The notes: a model not told the origin generated them from the letters alone. A stretch of DNA of 64,000 nt from Denitromonas halophila (GCF_007625155.1 NZ_VMNK01000002.1:1-64000), one strand, 5' to 3'; positions 51,836-62,107 are shown, counted from the first letter of the stretch. A program made the numbers and translations.

Positions 51836-53215
51836 TCACAGCTTGGCCAGACGCTTGATCGCACCGGACGCCGCGATGGCGCCATCGGCCACGTAGGCTT
51901 CGACATTGCTTTCGATGCGGTCGGGGTCGTAGAGGTAATTGACCATCAAGCCAAAGGACTGGCTCATGCCCCGGGCGGCGGAGTCGGCCATCCAGTTCAG
52001 GCGTTCGACACGTGCGCCGTTACCCAGGTGGAAGCGGGCCACTGGATCGAAAGGCGCACCGCGCGATTTGGCATGGCACAGGTAGCGCGCGGCGAGCCGG
52101 GTGAGCGGCGCGCTGAGCGCAGCGGCCAGACCGGGTTGCTCCAGCCAGGGGCAGTTGTCATCGAGCAGGGTCTGGAAGCCGGCCGAGGCTGGCCCCTCGA
52201 TGCCGAGTGGGGCGAGTTTCTTCCAGTCGGCATCGGTGAAGGCGTCAGTCAGGGCCTCGGGGTGGGCGCGTACCCAGTCCTTGAGGCGCGGGATGGGCGA
52301 CAGCGTGGCAAATTGCTTGAGACCGGGCAGGTCACGCTTGAGGTCATCCACCACGCGCTTGAGCAGGAAGTTGCCAAAGGACACGCCGCGCAAGCCCACC
52401 TGGGTGTTGCTGATCGAATAGAAAATGGCGGTGTTGGCGCGCGCGTTGTCGGCCACCGGCGCCATTTCGTCGAGCAGTTTCTGGACGTTGTCGGCCAGGT
52501 CGTCCACCAGCGCCACTTCCACAAAAATCAGCGGTTCCAGCGGCATGCGCGGGTGGAAGAAGGCGTAGCAGCGGCGGTCGGTGTCGAGGCGGTTCTTGAG
52601 GTCGGTCCAGGAGCGGATCTCGTGCACTGCTTCGTACTGAACCAGCTTTTCGAGCAGGGCGGCGGGGCTCTCCCAGGTGATGCGGCGCAGTTCGAGAAAG
52701 CCGACGTCGAACCAGGCATTGAGGCGGGCTTCGAGTTCGCGGTCCAGCGCCTTGAGTTCCGGATCGTCCTTGAGAAAACGCAGCAGATCGGCGCGCAGGT
52801 CGACCAGGAATTTGACCCCGGCCGGGATGGCGTTGAACTGGGTGAGGATGCGGATGCGCTGCGAGCGCATGGCGCCGCGCAGCTTGGCTTCGGCGTCCCA
52901 CTGCTCGGCGGTGCCGATCTTGCTCTGGTATACCGCGTGGGCCTCCGCGACGCGGGCCGGGTCGGGGCCGAATTCGAGGGCGATCAGGCGCAAGAAGGCA
53001 TGACGTCCGTCGTCGTCGAGCTCGAGATAGGTGTGGGCCAGCCGTGCGGCACGCTGCCGGGTGGAGACTTCGCCGCCGGTGCCTTCGGCGCAGTCGCGCA
53101 TTTGCGCGCGCAAGCGGTCGAGATCCTGCGCTTCAAGATGCGCCTGGGACTTGCCGCCCCAGGAGATGATGTCGCGCATTCGCTCCAGACTGCGCGTGAC
53201 GATATTGGGAGCCAT
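51836..53215 (-). CDS. mcd: Malonyl-CoA decarboxylase
   Basis: It converts malonyl-CoA to acetyl-CoA and CO2. The 459-aa protein has the N-terminal helical bundle (about 1-170) and the C-terminal acetyltransferase-like catalytic domain. The catalytic region includes YSISNTQVGLRGVSFGNFLL with the serine of the family and FHLGNGARVERLNWMADSA with the histidine. ATG 53215 follows a GAGGAACGC. No malonate transporter or malonyl-CoA synthetase gene is nearby, so it may act on internally made malonyl-CoA. Confidence 0.92.
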   Translation of the reverse strand: MAPNIVTRSLERMRDIISWGGKSQAHLEAQDLDRLRAQMRDCAEGTGGEVSTRQRAARLAHTYLELDDDGRHAFLRLIALEFGPDPARVAEAHAVYQSKIGTAEQWDAEAKLRGAMRSQRIRILTQFNAIPAGVKFLVDLRADLLRFLKDDPELKALDRELEARLNAWFDVGFLELRRITWESPAALLEKLVQYEAVHEIRSWTDLKNRLDTDRRCYAFFHPRMPLEPLIFVEVALVDDLADNVQKLLDEMAPVADNARANTAIFYSISNTQVGLRGVSFGNFLLKRVVDDLKRDLPGLKQFATLSPIPRLKDWVRAHPEALTDAFTDADWKKLAPLGIEGPASAGFQTLLDDNCPWLEQPGLAAALSAPLTRLAARYLCHAKSRGAPFDPVARFHLGNGARVERLNWMADSAARGMSQSFGLMVNYLYDPDRIESNVEAYVADGAIAASGAIKRLAKL

Positions 53216-53273
53216 GCGTTCCTCTCGTACTCAGTGGTGCAGGTTCAGTGTGACCGGTCGGCGCCGTGGCGGT

Positions 53274-54068
53274 TCAGTGGGCCGTTTGGCGCTTGGCGTG
53301 AATCATCATCGCGATGCCGATCAGGATCATCGGCACGCACAGCCATTGTGCGGTGGACAAACCGCCGCCGAGCGCGCTGAAGATGCCGGGGTCGGGTGTG
53401 CGGAAAAACTCCATGATGAAGCGCAGCACGCCATAGCCCATCAGAAAAACGGCAGAGGTGGCGCGCAACGGCCGCGGTGCGCGTGAATACCACCACAGCA
53501 GCGCAAACAGCAGCAGGCCTTCGCCGGCCGCCTGATAGAGCTGGGAGGGGTGGCGGGGCAGCGTGTCGACATGCGGGAAGACCATGGCCCACGGCAGCGA
53601 GGGGTCGGCCGCCCGGCCCCAGAGTTCGCCATTGATGAAGTTGCCAACCCGCCCGGCGGCCAGGCCGGTGGGCACCAGCGGCGCGATGAAGTCGGTGATC
53701 TGCCAGAAGCCTTTTTGGTGGCGCTTGCCATACAGCCACATGGCGACGAGCACACCGAGGAAGCCGCCGTGGAAACTCATGCCGCCTTTCCAGGTGGCGA
53801 GAATTTCGAGTGGATGGTCGAAGTAGTAGCCCGGTTGATAGAACAGCACTTCGCCCAGTCGACCGCCGACGACGACGCCGATGACGCCATAGAACAGCAG
53901 GTCGTCGAGTTGCTGCGCCGTCCAGCCCAGCTCGGGGCGGCGCTTGATGTGCCATCGCCCGAGTCCGATGAACAGGACAAAGGCGATCAGGTACATCAGG
54001 CCATACCAGTGAACAGAGAGCGGGCCGACCGAGAAGGCGACCGGATCGATTTTCGGATACGTCAGCAT
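53274..54068 (-). CDS. lgt: Prolipoprotein diacylglyceryl transferase
   Basis: Lgt moves a diacylglyceryl group from phosphatidylglycerol to the lipobox cysteine of lipoproteins. The 264-aa inner-membrane protein has seven predicted helices, the essential histidine in MSFHGGFLG (H100) and the signature [13 protein letters not shown] (139-151) with R140. [17 protein letters not shown] is also a family segment. The start ATG 54068 lies five bases past the yceH stop on the same strand, so the two are probably cotranscribed. Confidence 0.96.
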   Translation of the reverse strand: MLTYPKIDPVAFSVGPLSVHWYGLMYLIAFVLFIGLGRWHIKRRPELGWTAQQLDDLLFYGVIGVVVGGRLGEVLFYQPGYYFDHPLEILATWKGGMSFHGGFLGVLVAMWLYGKRHQKGFWQITDFIAPLVPTGLAAGRVGNFINGELWGRAADPSLPWAMVFPHVDTLPRHPSQLYQAAGEGLLLFALLWWYSRAPRPLRATSAVFLMGYGVLRFIMEFFRTPDPGIFSALGGGLSTAQWLCVPMILIGIAMMIHAKRQTAH

Positions 54069-54072
54069 GCGT

Positions 54073-54729
54073 TCAGTCGGCTTCGCCCAGGCTGATCTTC
54101 AGTTGATGGAGTTCGGCGCGCAGGGCGGCGACCTCGGACTCGAGTGTTTCGACCCGTGCGGCGAGACCGCCCGGCGCGGCGTGGGCCGTGGCGGCCATCA
54201 CGCTGGCGACATCGACTTCGCCACACATCAGGTGGGCGTAGCGGGTTTCCTTGGTGCCGGGCGCGCGCGGCAGGGCAAGCACCATGGGCGGGTATTTTTC
54301 GGCCAGGTGCTCAAGCGCCGCCTGCAAGGTGGGGATGTCTTCGAAGCGGTGCATGCGCTCGCTGCGGCTTCGCAACTCGCCGGCGGTTTGCGGGCCGCGC
54401 AGCATCAGCAGCGCCATGATCGCCTGCTCGGCGGGCGGCAGCGAGTGGCGCAGGCGGATGCGGTGTTCGTATTTGACGACGCGAGCCCCTTCGTAGCGAC
54501 CGATCAGTCCGCGCGCCAGCAACTGGCTGATCGCCTCGCTGACTTCGGATTCGTCCAGCTGCATGACCGGTTCACGCCCGGTGAGTTGGTTGGCGCCGGT
54601 GGTGATGGCGTTGATGCTCAAGGGGTATTGATCGGGGGTGGTGAAGCTTTTCTCGATCAGCACAGCGAGCACGCGGGCTTCGTTCTGGCTGAGGTCAAAG
54701 CCTTCGGTCGATTCGGTGGTATCGGTCAT
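54073..54729 (-). CDS. yceH: YceH-family (DUF480) winged-helix protein
   Basis: A 218-aa protein of the DUF480/YceH family with two tandem winged-helix domains (about 10-90 and 95-170): [40 protein letters not shown] and [20 protein letters not shown] are hallmarks. The C-terminus (about 185-215) is a short coiled coil ([20 protein letters not shown]). Its role is unknown; DNA binding is implied by fold only. It lies directly upstream of lgt. Confidence 0.9.
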   Translation of the reverse strand: MTDTTESTEGFDLSQNEARVLAVLIEKSFTTPDQYPLSINAITTGANQLTGREPVMQLDESEVSEAISQLLARGLIGRYEGARVVKYEHRIRLRHSLPPAEQAIMALLMLRGPQTAGELRSRSERMHRFEDIPTLQAALEHLAEKYPPMVLALPRAPGTKETRYAHLMCGEVDVASVMAATAHAAPGGLAARVETLESEVAALRAELHQLKISLGEAD

Positions 54730-54780
54730 GGAGCGGTTCCGGCTATGGCGCAGCTTGCCATGATAGCGGATCGCTCGCGG

Positions 54781-56499
54781 CTAACGCGTGGCGCTGTCGT
54801 CGTCTCGCGCGGCAAGGGCGGCGCGTGCCAGGTCGATGAGCTGGCAGGTGGAGCTGTCGGCGCCGGCCGGTGACTGCCCGCTGGCGAAGGCCGACTCGAT
54901 GCGTCGGGCCAGTTGCTTGCCCAGTTCGACGCCCCATTGGTCGAAGCTGTTCACATTCCAGAGCACGCCCTGGGTGAACACCTTGTGTTCGTACATGGCC
55001 AGCAGTGCGCCCAGGGTGCGCGGGGTGAGCGCGTCGAGCAGGATCACGTTGGTCGGGCGGTTGCCGTCGAAGCAGCGGTGGGGCAGCAATTCGGCAATGC
55101 GCTCGGCCGACAGGCCCTCGGCCTCCATCTCGGCGCGGGCTTCATCGGGTGTGCGGCCCATCATCAAGGCTTGCGCCTGGGCGATGCAGTTGGCGAGCAC
55201 GATGTCGTGGTGCGGCCGGGTGTTGTCGGGGCTGTGCAAGGTGGCCACAAAATCGGCCGGCACCAGCTGCGAGCCCTGATGCAGCAATTGGTAGAAGGCG
55301 TGCTGGCCGTTGATGCCGCTGTTGCCCCACACCACCGGCCCGGTCGCCCGGCCCACGGGCTGACCGTCGCGGGTGGTCTGCTTGCCGTTGCTTTCCATGT
55401 CGAGCTGCTGCAGGAAGCCCGGCAACTGGCGCAGACCGTGATCGTAAGGGGCGACCATGTGTGTTGCCGCGCCAAAACCATTCACGTACCACACGCCGAG
55501 CAGTGCCAGCAGTACGGGCAGATTCTGCGACCAGGGCGCGGTGCGGAAGTGCTCGTCCATGGCATGCGCGCCAGCGAGCAGCTCGCCGAAGGCCTCGGGC
55601 CCGACTTGCAGCATGATGCTCAGTCCGACCGCCGACCACAGCGAATAGCGCCCACCGACCCAGTCCCAGAAACCAAACATGTTGGCCGGGTCGACGCCGA
55701 AGGCGCGGACCGCCTCGGTGTGGGTCGACACCGCGACAAAGTGGCGGCGGATGTCGGCCTCGGTGGCGCCACCCGCCAGAAACCAGGCACGCGCGCTGCT
55801 GGCGTTGGTGAGGGTTTCCTGGGTGGTGAAGCTTTTTGAGCAGATGACAAACAGTGTGGTGCGGCGGTCAAGCTGGCGCAGAAGGCCGTTGAGTCGGCCG
55901 GCGTCGACGTTGGCCACAAAATGCGTGCGCAGGCGCGGGTGGCCGATCGGGCGCAGCGCGTCGCAGACCAGCCGCGGGCCGAGGTCGGAGCCGCCGATGC
56001 CGATGTTGACGATATTGGTGATGGGCTCGCCGGTGTGGCCGAGCCACTGGCCGCTGCGCACCTGCTCGGCAAACCCGGCCATGTGGGCAAGTTCGGCTTG
56101 GATGTCGGGCACCACGTTGTGACCGTCGACCCGGATGTCGGCCGTGGCCGGTGCGCGCAGGGCCGTGTGCAGCACGGCGCGGTGCTCGGTGCTGTTGATG
56201 CGCTCGCCGGCAAACATGGCGTGAATCGCGCCGCGCAGATCGCAGGCGTCGGCCAGGGCGAAGAGCTGCTGCAGGTCGGCGTCGTCGAGCCGGTTCTTGC
56301 TGTAGTCGATGAAGATGCCGTTGCTGCGCACACACATGCGCTCGGCTCGGGCGGGGTCGGTGGCGAACTGCTCGCGCAGATGGCGGCCGGCCTGTTGGTG
56401 GGCGGCCTGCTGCAGTCGGGACCAGCGTTCGGCGCGGGCGTCGGGCATGGTATTGGCGGTGCGCCCGGTGGAGGCGCTGAAGTCTGAAGGGCGGTTCAT
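54781..56499 (-). CDS. pgi: Glucose-6-phosphate isomerase
   Basis: It interconverts glucose-6-phosphate and fructose-6-phosphate. At 572 aa it is longer than many bacterial forms and resembles the E. coli type (549 aa). GIGGSDLGPRLV and the sugar-phosphate motif VICSKSFTTQETLTN are present, with the catalytic glutamate and histidine in MESNGKQTTRDG and the lysine in HKVFTQGVLWNVNSFDQWGVELGK. The N-terminus has about 20 extra residues (RPSDFSASTGRTANTM); the internal ATG there could be the true start. Confidence 0.95.
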   Translation of the reverse strand: MNRPSDFSASTGRTANTMPDARAERWSRLQQAAHQQAGRHLREQFATDPARAERMCVRSNGIFIDYSKNRLDDADLQQLFALADACDLRGAIHAMFAGERINSTEHRAVLHTALRAPATADIRVDGHNVVPDIQAELAHMAGFAEQVRSGQWLGHTGEPITNIVNIGIGGSDLGPRLVCDALRPIGHPRLRTHFVANVDAGRLNGLLRQLDRRTTLFVICSKSFTTQETLTNASSARAWFLAGGATEADIRRHFVAVSTHTEAVRAFGVDPANMFGFWDWVGGRYSLWSAVGLSIMLQVGPEAFGELLAGAHAMDEHFRTAPWSQNLPVLLALLGVWYVNGFGAATHMVAPYDHGLRQLPGFLQQLDMESNGKQTTRDGQPVGRATGPVVWGNSGINGQHAFYQLLHQGSQLVPADFVATLHSPDNTRPHHDIVLANCIAQAQALMMGRTPDEARAEMEAEGLSAERIAELLPHRCFDGNRPTNVILLDALTPRTLGALLAMYEHKVFTQGVLWNVNSFDQWGVELGKQLARRIESAFASGQSPAGADSSTCQLIDLARAALAARDDDSATR

Positions 56500-56692
56500 G
56501 CTGGGCTACAGTGTAGTGGAGCGATGTTACAGCGTCATCTTGTCGCGCTGCAGTGTTGATCACAACCGGGCATTATGTCATGGGGATGGCGGCGCGGGGT
56601 AATCCGTGCGCGACGCAGAACATCCGGAAGTACCGGCGTCGCGCTACAATGTTCCGCTACGCACGATAGCCACAGTTTCAGGAGACAATCCG

Positions 56693-58543
56693 ATGCCCCA
56701 GTACCGTTCACGCACTTCCACCGCCGGCCGCAACATGGCAGGCGCCCGCGCCCTGTGGCGGGCGACCGGCATGAAGGACGGCGATTTCGAAAAACCGATC
56801 ATCGCGGTGGTCAACAGCTTCACCCAGTTTGTGCCGGGCCATGTGCACCTGAAAGACATGGGTCAGTTGGTGGCGCGCGAGATCGAAGCGGCCGGCGGCG
56901 TGGCCAAGGAATTCAACACCATCGCCATCGACGACGGCATTGCCATGGGTCACGGCGGCATGCTCTACAGCCTGCCCTCGCGCGACCTGATCGCCGACTC
57001 GGTTGAATACATGGTGAACGGCCACACGGCCGACGCCATGGTGTGCATCTCGAACTGCGACAAGATCACGCCGGGGATGTTGATGGCGGCGCTACGCCTC
57101 AATATTCCGGTGATTTTCGTCTCCGGCGGTCCGATGGAGGCCGGCAAGGTCAAGTGGGACAACAAGGTCGTCTCGCTCGATCTGGTGGACGCCATGGTCA
57201 AAGCGGCCGATGAGAGTGTGTCGGACGAAGAAGTCGCGGCCGTTGAGCGTTCCGCCTGCCCGACCTGCGGTTCATGCTCGGGCATGTTTACCGCCAACTC
57301 CATGAACTGCCTGACCGAGGCGCTGGGCCTGTCGCTGCCCGGCAATGGCACGGTGGTGGCGACGCACGCCGACCGCAAGCAATTGTTCCTGACCGCGGGG
57401 CGCAAGATCGTCGAGTTGGCGCGCCGCTATTACGAGCAGGACGACGAGACCGCGCTGCCGCGCAACATCGCCACCTTCGAAGCTTTTGAAAACGCGATCA
57501 CCCTCGACGTGGCCATGGGCGGCTCGACCAACACCGTGCTGCACCTGCTGGCCGCGGCGCGTGAGGCCGGGGTCGACTTCACCATGAAGGACATCGATCG
57601 CATCTCGCGCAAGGTACCTTGTCTGTCCAAAGTGGCACCGGCGGTGTCGGATGTGCATATTGAAGACGTGCATCGCGCCGGCGGCATCATGGGCATTCTC
57701 GGCGAGCTCGATCGCGCCGGTCTGCTCCATAGCAATGCCCACACGGTGCACAGCAAGACGCTCAAGGATGCCCTGGCGCGCTGGGATGTGATGCAGGCGC
57801 ACGACAACAAGGTGTTCGACTTCTTCCGCGCCGCGCCCGGCGGGGTGCCCACACAAGTGGCCTTCAGTCAGGACCGCCGCTGGAATGAACTCGACATGGA
57901 TCGCAGCCACGGCGTGATCCGCGACAAGGCGAACGCCTTCACTCAGGAGGGTGGCTTGGCCGTGCTCTACGGCAACATCGCGGAAAAAGGCTGCATCGTC
58001 AAAACCGCTGGGGTCGACGAATCGATCTGGACCTTCACCGGGCGCGCCCGCGTGTTCGAGAGCCAGGACGCCGCGGTCCACGCCATCCTGACCGACAAGA
58101 TTGTGGCCGGCGACGTGGTCGTCATCCGCTACGAAGGGCCCAAGGGCGGCCCCGGCATGCAGGAAATGCTCTATCCGACCAGCTATCTCAAGTCGAAGGG
58201 GCTGGGCAAAGCCTGCGCGCTGCTGACCGACGGGCGCTTCTCGGGCGGCACCTCCGGCCTGTCGATCGGCCACGCCTCCCCCGAAGCGGCCTGTGGCGGC
58301 GCGATCGGCCTGATCGAAGAGGGCGACAGCATCGAGATCGATATCCCGAATCGTGGCATCAAGCTGGCGATTGACGACGCCACGCTGGCGGCCCGCCGTG
58401 CGGCGATGGACGCCAAAGGCGCGGACGCCTGGAAGCCGGTCGGCCGCGAGCGCGTGGTCTCGGCGGCCCTGCAAGCCTATGCCGCGCTGACCACCAGTGC
58501 TGATACCGGCGCGGTGCGCGATGTGACGCAAGTCCAGCGCTGA
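56693..58543 (+). CDS. ilvD: Dihydroxy-acid dehydratase
   Basis: An iron-sulfur dehydratase in isoleucine, valine and pantothenate synthesis. The 616-aa length equals E. coli IlvD. Cluster-binding cysteines lie in [12 protein letters not shown] and [29 protein letters not shown] and the C-terminal [21 protein letters not shown] are family signatures. ATG 56693 with AGGAGACAATCCG was chosen over the upstream frame start at 56606. It ends with a strong terminator. Confidence 0.97.
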   Translation: MPQYRSRTSTAGRNMAGARALWRATGMKDGDFEKPIIAVVNSFTQFVPGHVHLKDMGQLVAREIEAAGGVAKEFNTIAIDDGIAMGHGGMLYSLPSRDLIADSVEYMVNGHTADAMVCISNCDKITPGMLMAALRLNIPVIFVSGGPMEAGKVKWDNKVVSLDLVDAMVKAADESVSDEEVAAVERSACPTCGSCSGMFTANSMNCLTEALGLSLPGNGTVVATHADRKQLFLTAGRKIVELARRYYEQDDETALPRNIATFEAFENAITLDVAMGGSTNTVLHLLAAAREAGVDFTMKDIDRISRKVPCLSKVAPAVSDVHIEDVHRAGGIMGILGELDRAGLLHSNAHTVHSKTLKDALARWDVMQAHDNKVFDFFRAAPGGVPTQVAFSQDRRWNELDMDRSHGVIRDKANAFTQEGGLAVLYGNIAEKGCIVKTAGVDESIWTFTGRARVFESQDAAVHAILTDKIVAGDVVVIRYEGPKGGPGMQEMLYPTSYLKSKGLGKACALLTDGRFSGGTSGLSIGHASPEAACGGAIGLIEEGDSIEIDIPNRGIKLAIDDATLAARRAAMDAKGADAWKPVGRERVVSAALQAYAALTTSADTGAVRDVTQVQR

Positions 58544-58562
58544 TCGGGGTTTGCGCTTTACC

Positions 58563-58596
58563 AACAAGGCCGCCTTCGGGCGGCTTTGTTCTTTTC
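58563..58596 (+). terminator. Terminator of ilvD
   Basis: AACAAGGCCGCC (58563-58574), loop TTCG, and GGCGGCTTTGTT (58579-58590) pair with one G-T mismatch and are followed by CTTTTC. Confidence 0.85.
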
Positions 58597-58641
58597 GGTG
58601 CTTGGCGGTGCCTTGGATTGATATCGGGTTTGACCGGCTGT

Positions 58642-58659
58642 GGCCGGATGAATCCGGCC
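58642..58659. repeat. GGCCGGAT-ga-ATCCGGCC palindrome
   Basis: An 18-bp near-perfect dyad in the ilvD-downstream gap (58597-58802, otherwise without features). A related copy, GGCCGGAT-gt-ATCCGGTC, lies at 62177-62194. Confidence 0.6.
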
Positions 58660-58802
58660 CCACCGTTCAAGGCCCTTCGTAGAGACGGACTTTTCCGGCC
58701 CTGAATGCGGATCCCCGCACGACTGATCGCGTGCCTGCCGCTTCGGCGGGAACCTACCTCCCGGCGCGGCCTCTGACAAAGACCAAGCGATGACCGTGGA
58801 GC

Positions 58803-59228
58803 ATGCCCATGCCACCCACTGAACAGCCGTCCAAAGCCACGCTGGAGAAGCTCTGGCCGCTGGCGATTGCCGCCGCCGGCCTGGTGGCTGTAGTCAATTT
58901 TCTGGTCGCCTTGCTGATTGCCATCTTTGGCGATGTATTGCATCCCGCGCTGGCCGAGAGCCAGGCCTGGGTGCTGTTTGTCGTCGCCGGTGTGGCGATG
59001 GCGGTGCAGGCCGTGTTGATGGCGGTGATGCATCGTCAGCTTTGGGTGCGACAGCAAGAGGGGGAATTGCCGCAGGCGCGCTGGCGAGGCGGTTTGCGTC
59101 TGCCGGTGACCGCCGCGCTCGCCCACCCCGCGGTTCGTCGCCGATTGCGGGTGGTGCGACACGCCGGGCGACGCCGTCGCAGCGGCGCCTCGGCGTTCGT
59201 CAGAGTGGCGCGATCCGTTGTAATGTGA
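58803..59228 (+). CDS. Small inner-membrane protein, unknown function
   Basis: A 141-aa protein with two membrane helices, LAIAAAGLVAVVNFLVALLI (about 20-39) and WVLFVVAGVAMAVQAVLMAV (about 56-75), and a basic C-terminal third (HPAVRRRLRVVRHAGRRRRS). A GTGGAGC precedes the ATG pair at 58803 and 58809. The arginine-rich end could come from a frameshift late in the gene, since composition changes there. I do not recognise a family. It is on the same strand as the YiiX-like gene, 29 bases apart. Confidence 0.5.
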   Translation: MPMPPTEQPSKATLEKLWPLAIAAAGLVAVVNFLVALLIAIFGDVLHPALAESQAWVLFVVAGVAMAVQAVLMAVMHRQLWVRQQEGELPQARWRGGLRLPVTAALAHPAVRRRLRVVRHAGRRRRSGASAFVRVARSVVM

Positions 59229-59257
59229 CCGCGTGCGCCTGAGCCAAAGGGGAGTCG

Positions 59258-60109
59258 ATGGCAAACCGGATACTGCGAGGCATCGGCCGACTGCTGGCGG
59301 GCTATCTCAATGCCGAGTTGCCGTCCTACACGCCGTTGGCCACGCATTCAGGTGCGCGTTTGCAGCAAACGCTGTTGCCGGGCGACATCCTGCTGGTCGA
59401 AGGCAACCGGCGCATCAGCGCCGCCATCAAGTACCTCACCCAGTCGACCTGGTCGCATGCGGCGCTGTATATCGGCCCCGGCGTGGTGACCGGCCCGGAC
59501 AGCGATCCGCGGGTCTTGATTGAGGCCGACACCGAGCACGGCGTGGTGGCAGTGTCGCTGTCGAAATACGATGGCATGCACACCCGTATCTGTCGCCCGG
59601 TGGGGCTGACAGACACCGACCGACTGGCGCTGATCGACTTCGCGGTGGCGCGTATCGGCCACCAGTACGACCTCAAGAACATTTTTGATCTGGTGCGTTA
59701 CCTGCTGCCAACGCCGCCGGTGCCGACGCGTTTTCGGCGCAATCTGCTGTCAATGGGCAGTGGTGAGCCGACCCGCGCGATTTGCTCCACCTTGATTGCC
59801 CAGGCCTTTCAGAGCATCGGGTACCCGATTCTGCCCGCCGTATATACCCGGCCATCGCGCCCAGGCGACCCGGCGTATTGCAACACCTGCGAAACCGAGG
59901 TGCTGCGGGCGCGCCACCACAGTCTGTTCACTCCGCGAGACTTTGATATTTCCCCCTATTTTGCGATCATCAAGCCGACGATCGAAGGGGGCTTTGACTA
60001 CCAAAGCGTTGTTTGGGGCAAGCCCTGTGTGTCGGACGAGCCGCCAGCCGAACCGGCACTAGCTACGGCTGGCAATGACCACGCCAGTACCGACCAGCAC
60101 CGCGCCTGA
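59258..60109 (+). CDS. YiiX-like permuted NlpC/P60 (papain-like) hydrolase
   Basis: A 283-aa protein of the YiiX/YebB group, circularly permuted papain-like hydrolases. The histidine comes first in STWSHAALYIG (preceded by LLPGDILLVEG), and the cysteine later in GEPTRAICSTLIAQAFQSIG; both catalytic residues are therefore present. It has no signal peptide, so it acts inside the cell or at the inner face; lipid or peptide amides are possible substrates. AAAGGGGAGTCG precedes ATG 59258. The 3' end overlaps the convergent lysE gene by 51 bases. Confidence 0.8.
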   Translation: MANRILRGIGRLLAGYLNAELPSYTPLATHSGARLQQTLLPGDILLVEGNRRISAAIKYLTQSTWSHAALYIGPGVVTGPDSDPRVLIEADTEHGVVAVSLSKYDGMHTRICRPVGLTDTDRLALIDFAVARIGHQYDLKNIFDLVRYLLPTPPVPTRFRRNLLSMGSGEPTRAICSTLIAQAFQSIGYPILPAVYTRPSRPGDPAYCNTCETEVLRARHHSLFTPRDFDISPYFAIIKPTIEGGFDYQSVVWGKPCVSDEPPAEPALATAGNDHASTDQHRA

Positions 60110-60676
60110 GGCCCGGTTCATGGCGCGCACGGTGCGGCGGTCGCGCAACAAGCGGCGCGCCCGCGCGGCCAGCAGGGCATAGCCAGCCAGCACGATGAAG
60201 ACCATCGAGCAGGCGATGGCACACACCAGCACAAAGTCGACGGCGGTGATGTTGGCCAGATCTACAAACGTCGGCAAAAACGCCGCATAAAACAGGATCG
60301 GCTTCGGGTTGCCCAGTGTGGTCAACAATCCGGCAAGCGCGTCCTTGTGGTGACCGGTCGGCGGGCGGATCGGCAATTCGGCCGGCGGCGTGTCGTCGCT
60401 GCGAAAGGCACCAATGCCGAGCCAGATCAGATAGGCCGCGCCGATCCATTTCACCGCAAGAAACACCTCGCCGTAGTGTTGCGCCAGCGTGCTCATGCCC
60501 AGACAGGCCAGTGCGATGAGCACGATGTCGCCCATCGCGATGCCGGCCACATGCCACAGCGCCGCGCCCAGACCCGCGCCCAGCGTGCGCGCGGTGATAC
60601 TGGCGACGGCCGGGCCAGGCGTGACCGCCAGAACGAAAACTGCGCCCGCCAGGGCCAGTGCGGTGGTCGGTGTCAT
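60059..60676 (-). CDS. LysE/RhtB-family amino-acid exporter
   Basis: A 205-aa membrane protein with about six helices. AVTPGPAVASITARTLGAG and IGAAYLIWLGIGAF are LysE-family signatures, and LGNPKPILFYAAFLPTFVD follows. It exports amino acids or homoserine lactones; the substrate is unknown. The start ATG 60676 overlaps the stop of the GST gene (ATGA), so the two are coupled. A second family member is at 61387-62001. Confidence 0.88.
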   Translation of the reverse strand: MTPTTALALAGAVFVLAVTPGPAVASITARTLGAGLGAALWHVAGIAMGDIVLIALACLGMSTLAQHYGEVFLAVKWIGAAYLIWLGIGAFRSDDTPPAELPIRPPTGHHKDALAGLLTTLGNPKPILFYAAFLPTFVDLANITAVDFVLVCAIACSMVFIVLAGYALLAARARRLLRDRRTVRAMNRASGAVLVGTGVVIASRS

Positions 60677-61308
60677 TGAGTTTTTCCTTTTGCAGCGGCT
60701 TCGCGCGCCAGCGCACGCTGCGCCGCCGGGCGAGCCAGACACCGTTCAAGATAGGCGGGTAATGTAGTGCCCTCCAGAGACAGTTTGGCCGATTTCGCCC
60801 ATGCCAGGCAGTGGCTGGCAATGATGTCAGCAATGCTGAAATGCGCGCCGGCCAGCCATGACCAGGCTTCAAGGCGGGCCGAGAGTAAGGCGGCTGCCTT
60901 CTCGAATTCCCAACGCGCCGTATCTTCGATGGCCGGCACACGGCGTTTTTCGGGCAACGCAAAACGGTGCTTGGCGATGGTCCACAGCGCCTGGTCCAGC
61001 TCGGTCAGGCCGAAGCACAACCACCGGTAAGCCTGTGCCCGCTCGGATGCGTCGGCCGGCAACAGGCCGGAGGCAGGAAAACGCTCGGCCGCCCACAGCG
61101 CGATCGCGCCGGTTTCGGTGACAATGCTGCCGTCTTCCAGACGAAGCGCGGGCACCTTGCCGCCGGGGTTGATGGCCAGAAAATCGGGCGCGCGCCCGGC
61201 CCCCTTGAACAAATCGACGAACACATAGTCGTAGTCGGCTCCCGCTTCTTCAAGCGCCCACACGGCGCGCAGCGAACGGGAGTTGGGGCAACCATAAACA
61301 GTCAGCAT
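60673..61308 (-). CDS. Glutathione S-transferase-family protein
   Basis: A 211-aa protein with the thioredoxin-like N-domain (MLTVYGCPNSRSLRAVWALE, and PGGKVPALRLEDGSIVTETGAI with the cis-proline and the glutathione-gamma-Glu site) and an all-helical C-domain (about 90-205). The CPNS start suggests a serine- or cysteine-type active residue near position 7-10. ATG 61308 was chosen because GGAG lies eight bases upstream; ATG 61320 would add four residues. Substrate unknown. Confidence 0.85.
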   Translation of the reverse strand: MLTVYGCPNSRSLRAVWALEEAGADYDYVFVDLFKGAGRAPDFLAINPGGKVPALRLEDGSIVTETGAIALWAAERFPASGLLPADASERAQAYRWLCFGLTELDQALWTIAKHRFALPEKRRVPAIEDTARWEFEKAAALLSARLEAWSWLAGAHFSIADIIASHCLAWAKSAKLSLEGTTLPAYLERCLARPAAQRALAREAAAKGKTQ

Positions 61309-61386
61309 CTTGTTCTCCATTGAGCTTCGGTGCATTGTTGAAGGCGAGCCGACGATTCGGCAACTGAAAATTTTGGAGTAGCACGC

Positions 61387-62001
61387 ATGGCATGGCACAT
61401 CTGGCTGGCCTTTCTGGTCGCATCGATCGTCATCTCGGTCACCCCGGGCCCCGGCGCCGTGGTGACCATGAGCGTCGGCCTGCGCCACGGCTACCGGATG
61501 TCACTCCAGACAATCGCCGGCCTGCAGGTGGCGCTGGTCATCCAGTTGGCCATTGTCGCAGCCGGTCTGGGCGCGGTGCTTGCCACCTCGGCGACGGCGT
61601 TTCTGATTTTGAAAATCTGCGGCGCGGCCTACCTGATCTGGCTGGGTATTCAGAAATGGCGCAGCGCGGGCAAGCCGGTGTCGACCACCACTGCGATCGA
61701 GGTCAAGCACCTGTTCCGCACCGCCGTGCTGATCAACCTCACCAACCCGAAAGCCATCATCTTCATGGCCGCGCTGGTGCCACAGTTCATCGACCCGGCC
61801 GGGAACCAGTGGCTGCAGTTCTTCATCCTGTGCGCCACCACCGTGGTGGTCGATGTATTTGTCATGTCGTGCTATTCGCTGCTCGCTACCCGGTTTCGTC
61901 CGTGGCTCGCAGACGTGCGCGCGCAACGCATGCAGAACCGGGTGTTCGGGGGCTTGTTTGTGACCGCGGGCGCACTACTGGCGGCGACGTCCAGGCATTG
62001 A
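61387..62001 (+). CDS. LysE/RhtB-family amino-acid exporter
   Basis: A 204-aa exporter with the family start SVTPGPGAVVTMSVGLRHG, ICGAAYLIWLGIQKW and INLTNPKAIIFMAALVPQFID. It has about six membrane helices. GGAGTAGCACGC precedes ATG 61387. It is divergent from the GST-lysE pair, whose exporter is related but clearly different, so the two arose by old duplication or separate acquisition. Confidence 0.9.
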   Translation: MAWHIWLAFLVASIVISVTPGPGAVVTMSVGLRHGYRMSLQTIAGLQVALVIQLAIVAAGLGAVLATSATAFLILKICGAAYLIWLGIQKWRSAGKPVSTTTAIEVKHLFRTAVLINLTNPKAIIFMAALVPQFIDPAGNQWLQFFILCATTVVVDVFVMSCYSLLATRFRPWLADVRAQRMQNRVFGGLFVTAGALLAATSRH

Positions 62002-62054
62002 TTGCGCTCAACCGTGCTTGATGGGGAGGGGGTGGCAAGGTGTTTGCCGCCCCT

Positions 62055-62107
62055 TTTTGTTTGACTGCTTCAATTTTGAACTCTTCCGGATACCGCTTGT
62101 TGCTCAT
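62055..62107 (-). mobile_element. IS3-family orfA remnant (first 17 codons)
   Basis: AAAGGAGGTGTC precedes ATG 62107, which opens MSNKRYPEEFKIEAVKQ, the standard start of IS3-family OrfA. The similarity stops after 17-18 codons; the rest is unrelated. The upstream TAGACGCTTCGCAGCC (62150-62135 on the minus strand) could be part of an old terminal repeat. Confidence 0.7.
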
